This document shows, in pieces, positions 57,640 through 57,642 of a stretch of DNA of 57,642 nucleotides. This DNA is from Rhizoclosmatium globosum (taxonomy: Eukaryota; Chytridiomycota; Chytridiomycetes; Chytridiales; Chytriomycetaceae): contig MCGO01000227.1 in the NCBI GenBank assembly GCA_002104985.1, forward strand, positions 1 to 57,642, in the 5' to 3' direction. The notes beneath the pieces were generated by a model. That model worked only from the letters and a program-made list of their open reading frames with translations, was not told the origin of the DNA and searched no databases. Both the position numbers and the translations under genes were made by a program. Position 1 is the stretch's first letter, and each line of letters starts with the position of its first letter.

Positions 57640-57642
57640 GTC

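Overview
The window looks like nuclear DNA of a zoosporic (flagellated) fungus, probably of chytrid-like lineage; this is an inference. Fungal signs are many short GT-AG introns (mostly about 45-65 nt), a Kre9/KNH-like GPI-type cell-wall protein and a secreted subtilisin. Flagellate signs are a CEP135/Bld10 centriole protein, a very large coiled-coil protein ending in a PACT centrosome-targeting domain, and a large WD40 protein resembling axonemal WDR87/WDR97 proteins. The standard genetic code fits throughout.

Layout. 1-1.7 kb: 3' part of a frame-broken subtilisin. 1.8-7.8 kb: four members (A-D) of a family of predicted four-TM membrane proteins with a claudin-like first loop. 7.9-12.9 kb: CEP135. 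13.0-16.4 kb: a small basic protein, NF-YB/HAP3, and a PLP-dependent cysteine-desulfurase-like enzyme sharing a 90-bp divergent promoter with NF-YB. 16.5-21.0 kb: three more tetraspan paralogues (E-G). 21.3-34.1 kb: three MFS transporters of the FLVCR/SLC49 type and an HXXXD acyltransferase. Between the first transporter and the other two lies a 6.4-kb island holding an intron-containing serine recombinase and a multi-exon gene with a DUF6729-like zinc domain and a DDE-like core. 34.2-35.8 kb: beta-lactamase-family hydrolase. 36.1-36.6 kb: tRNA-Glu and tRNA-Leu. 36.9-39.9 kb: two cell-surface proteins sharing a Cys-rich module. 40.2-41.3 kb: ribosomal protein eL14. 41.4-57.6 kb: the WD40 protein and the PACT protein, divergent from a 189-bp spacer.

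The window mixes housekeeping genes (eL14, NF-YB, tRNAs), centriole/flagellum genes, and lineage-expanded membrane or surface proteins. The seven tetraspan copies share exon layout and a short motif (RGTGGCGT), upstream of the start in B-F and inside one intron in A and G. Many genes carry isolated one-base deletions, several in homopolymer runs and even in conserved single-copy genes. Much of the apparent frame breakage may therefore be sequencing error rather than true pseudogenisation.
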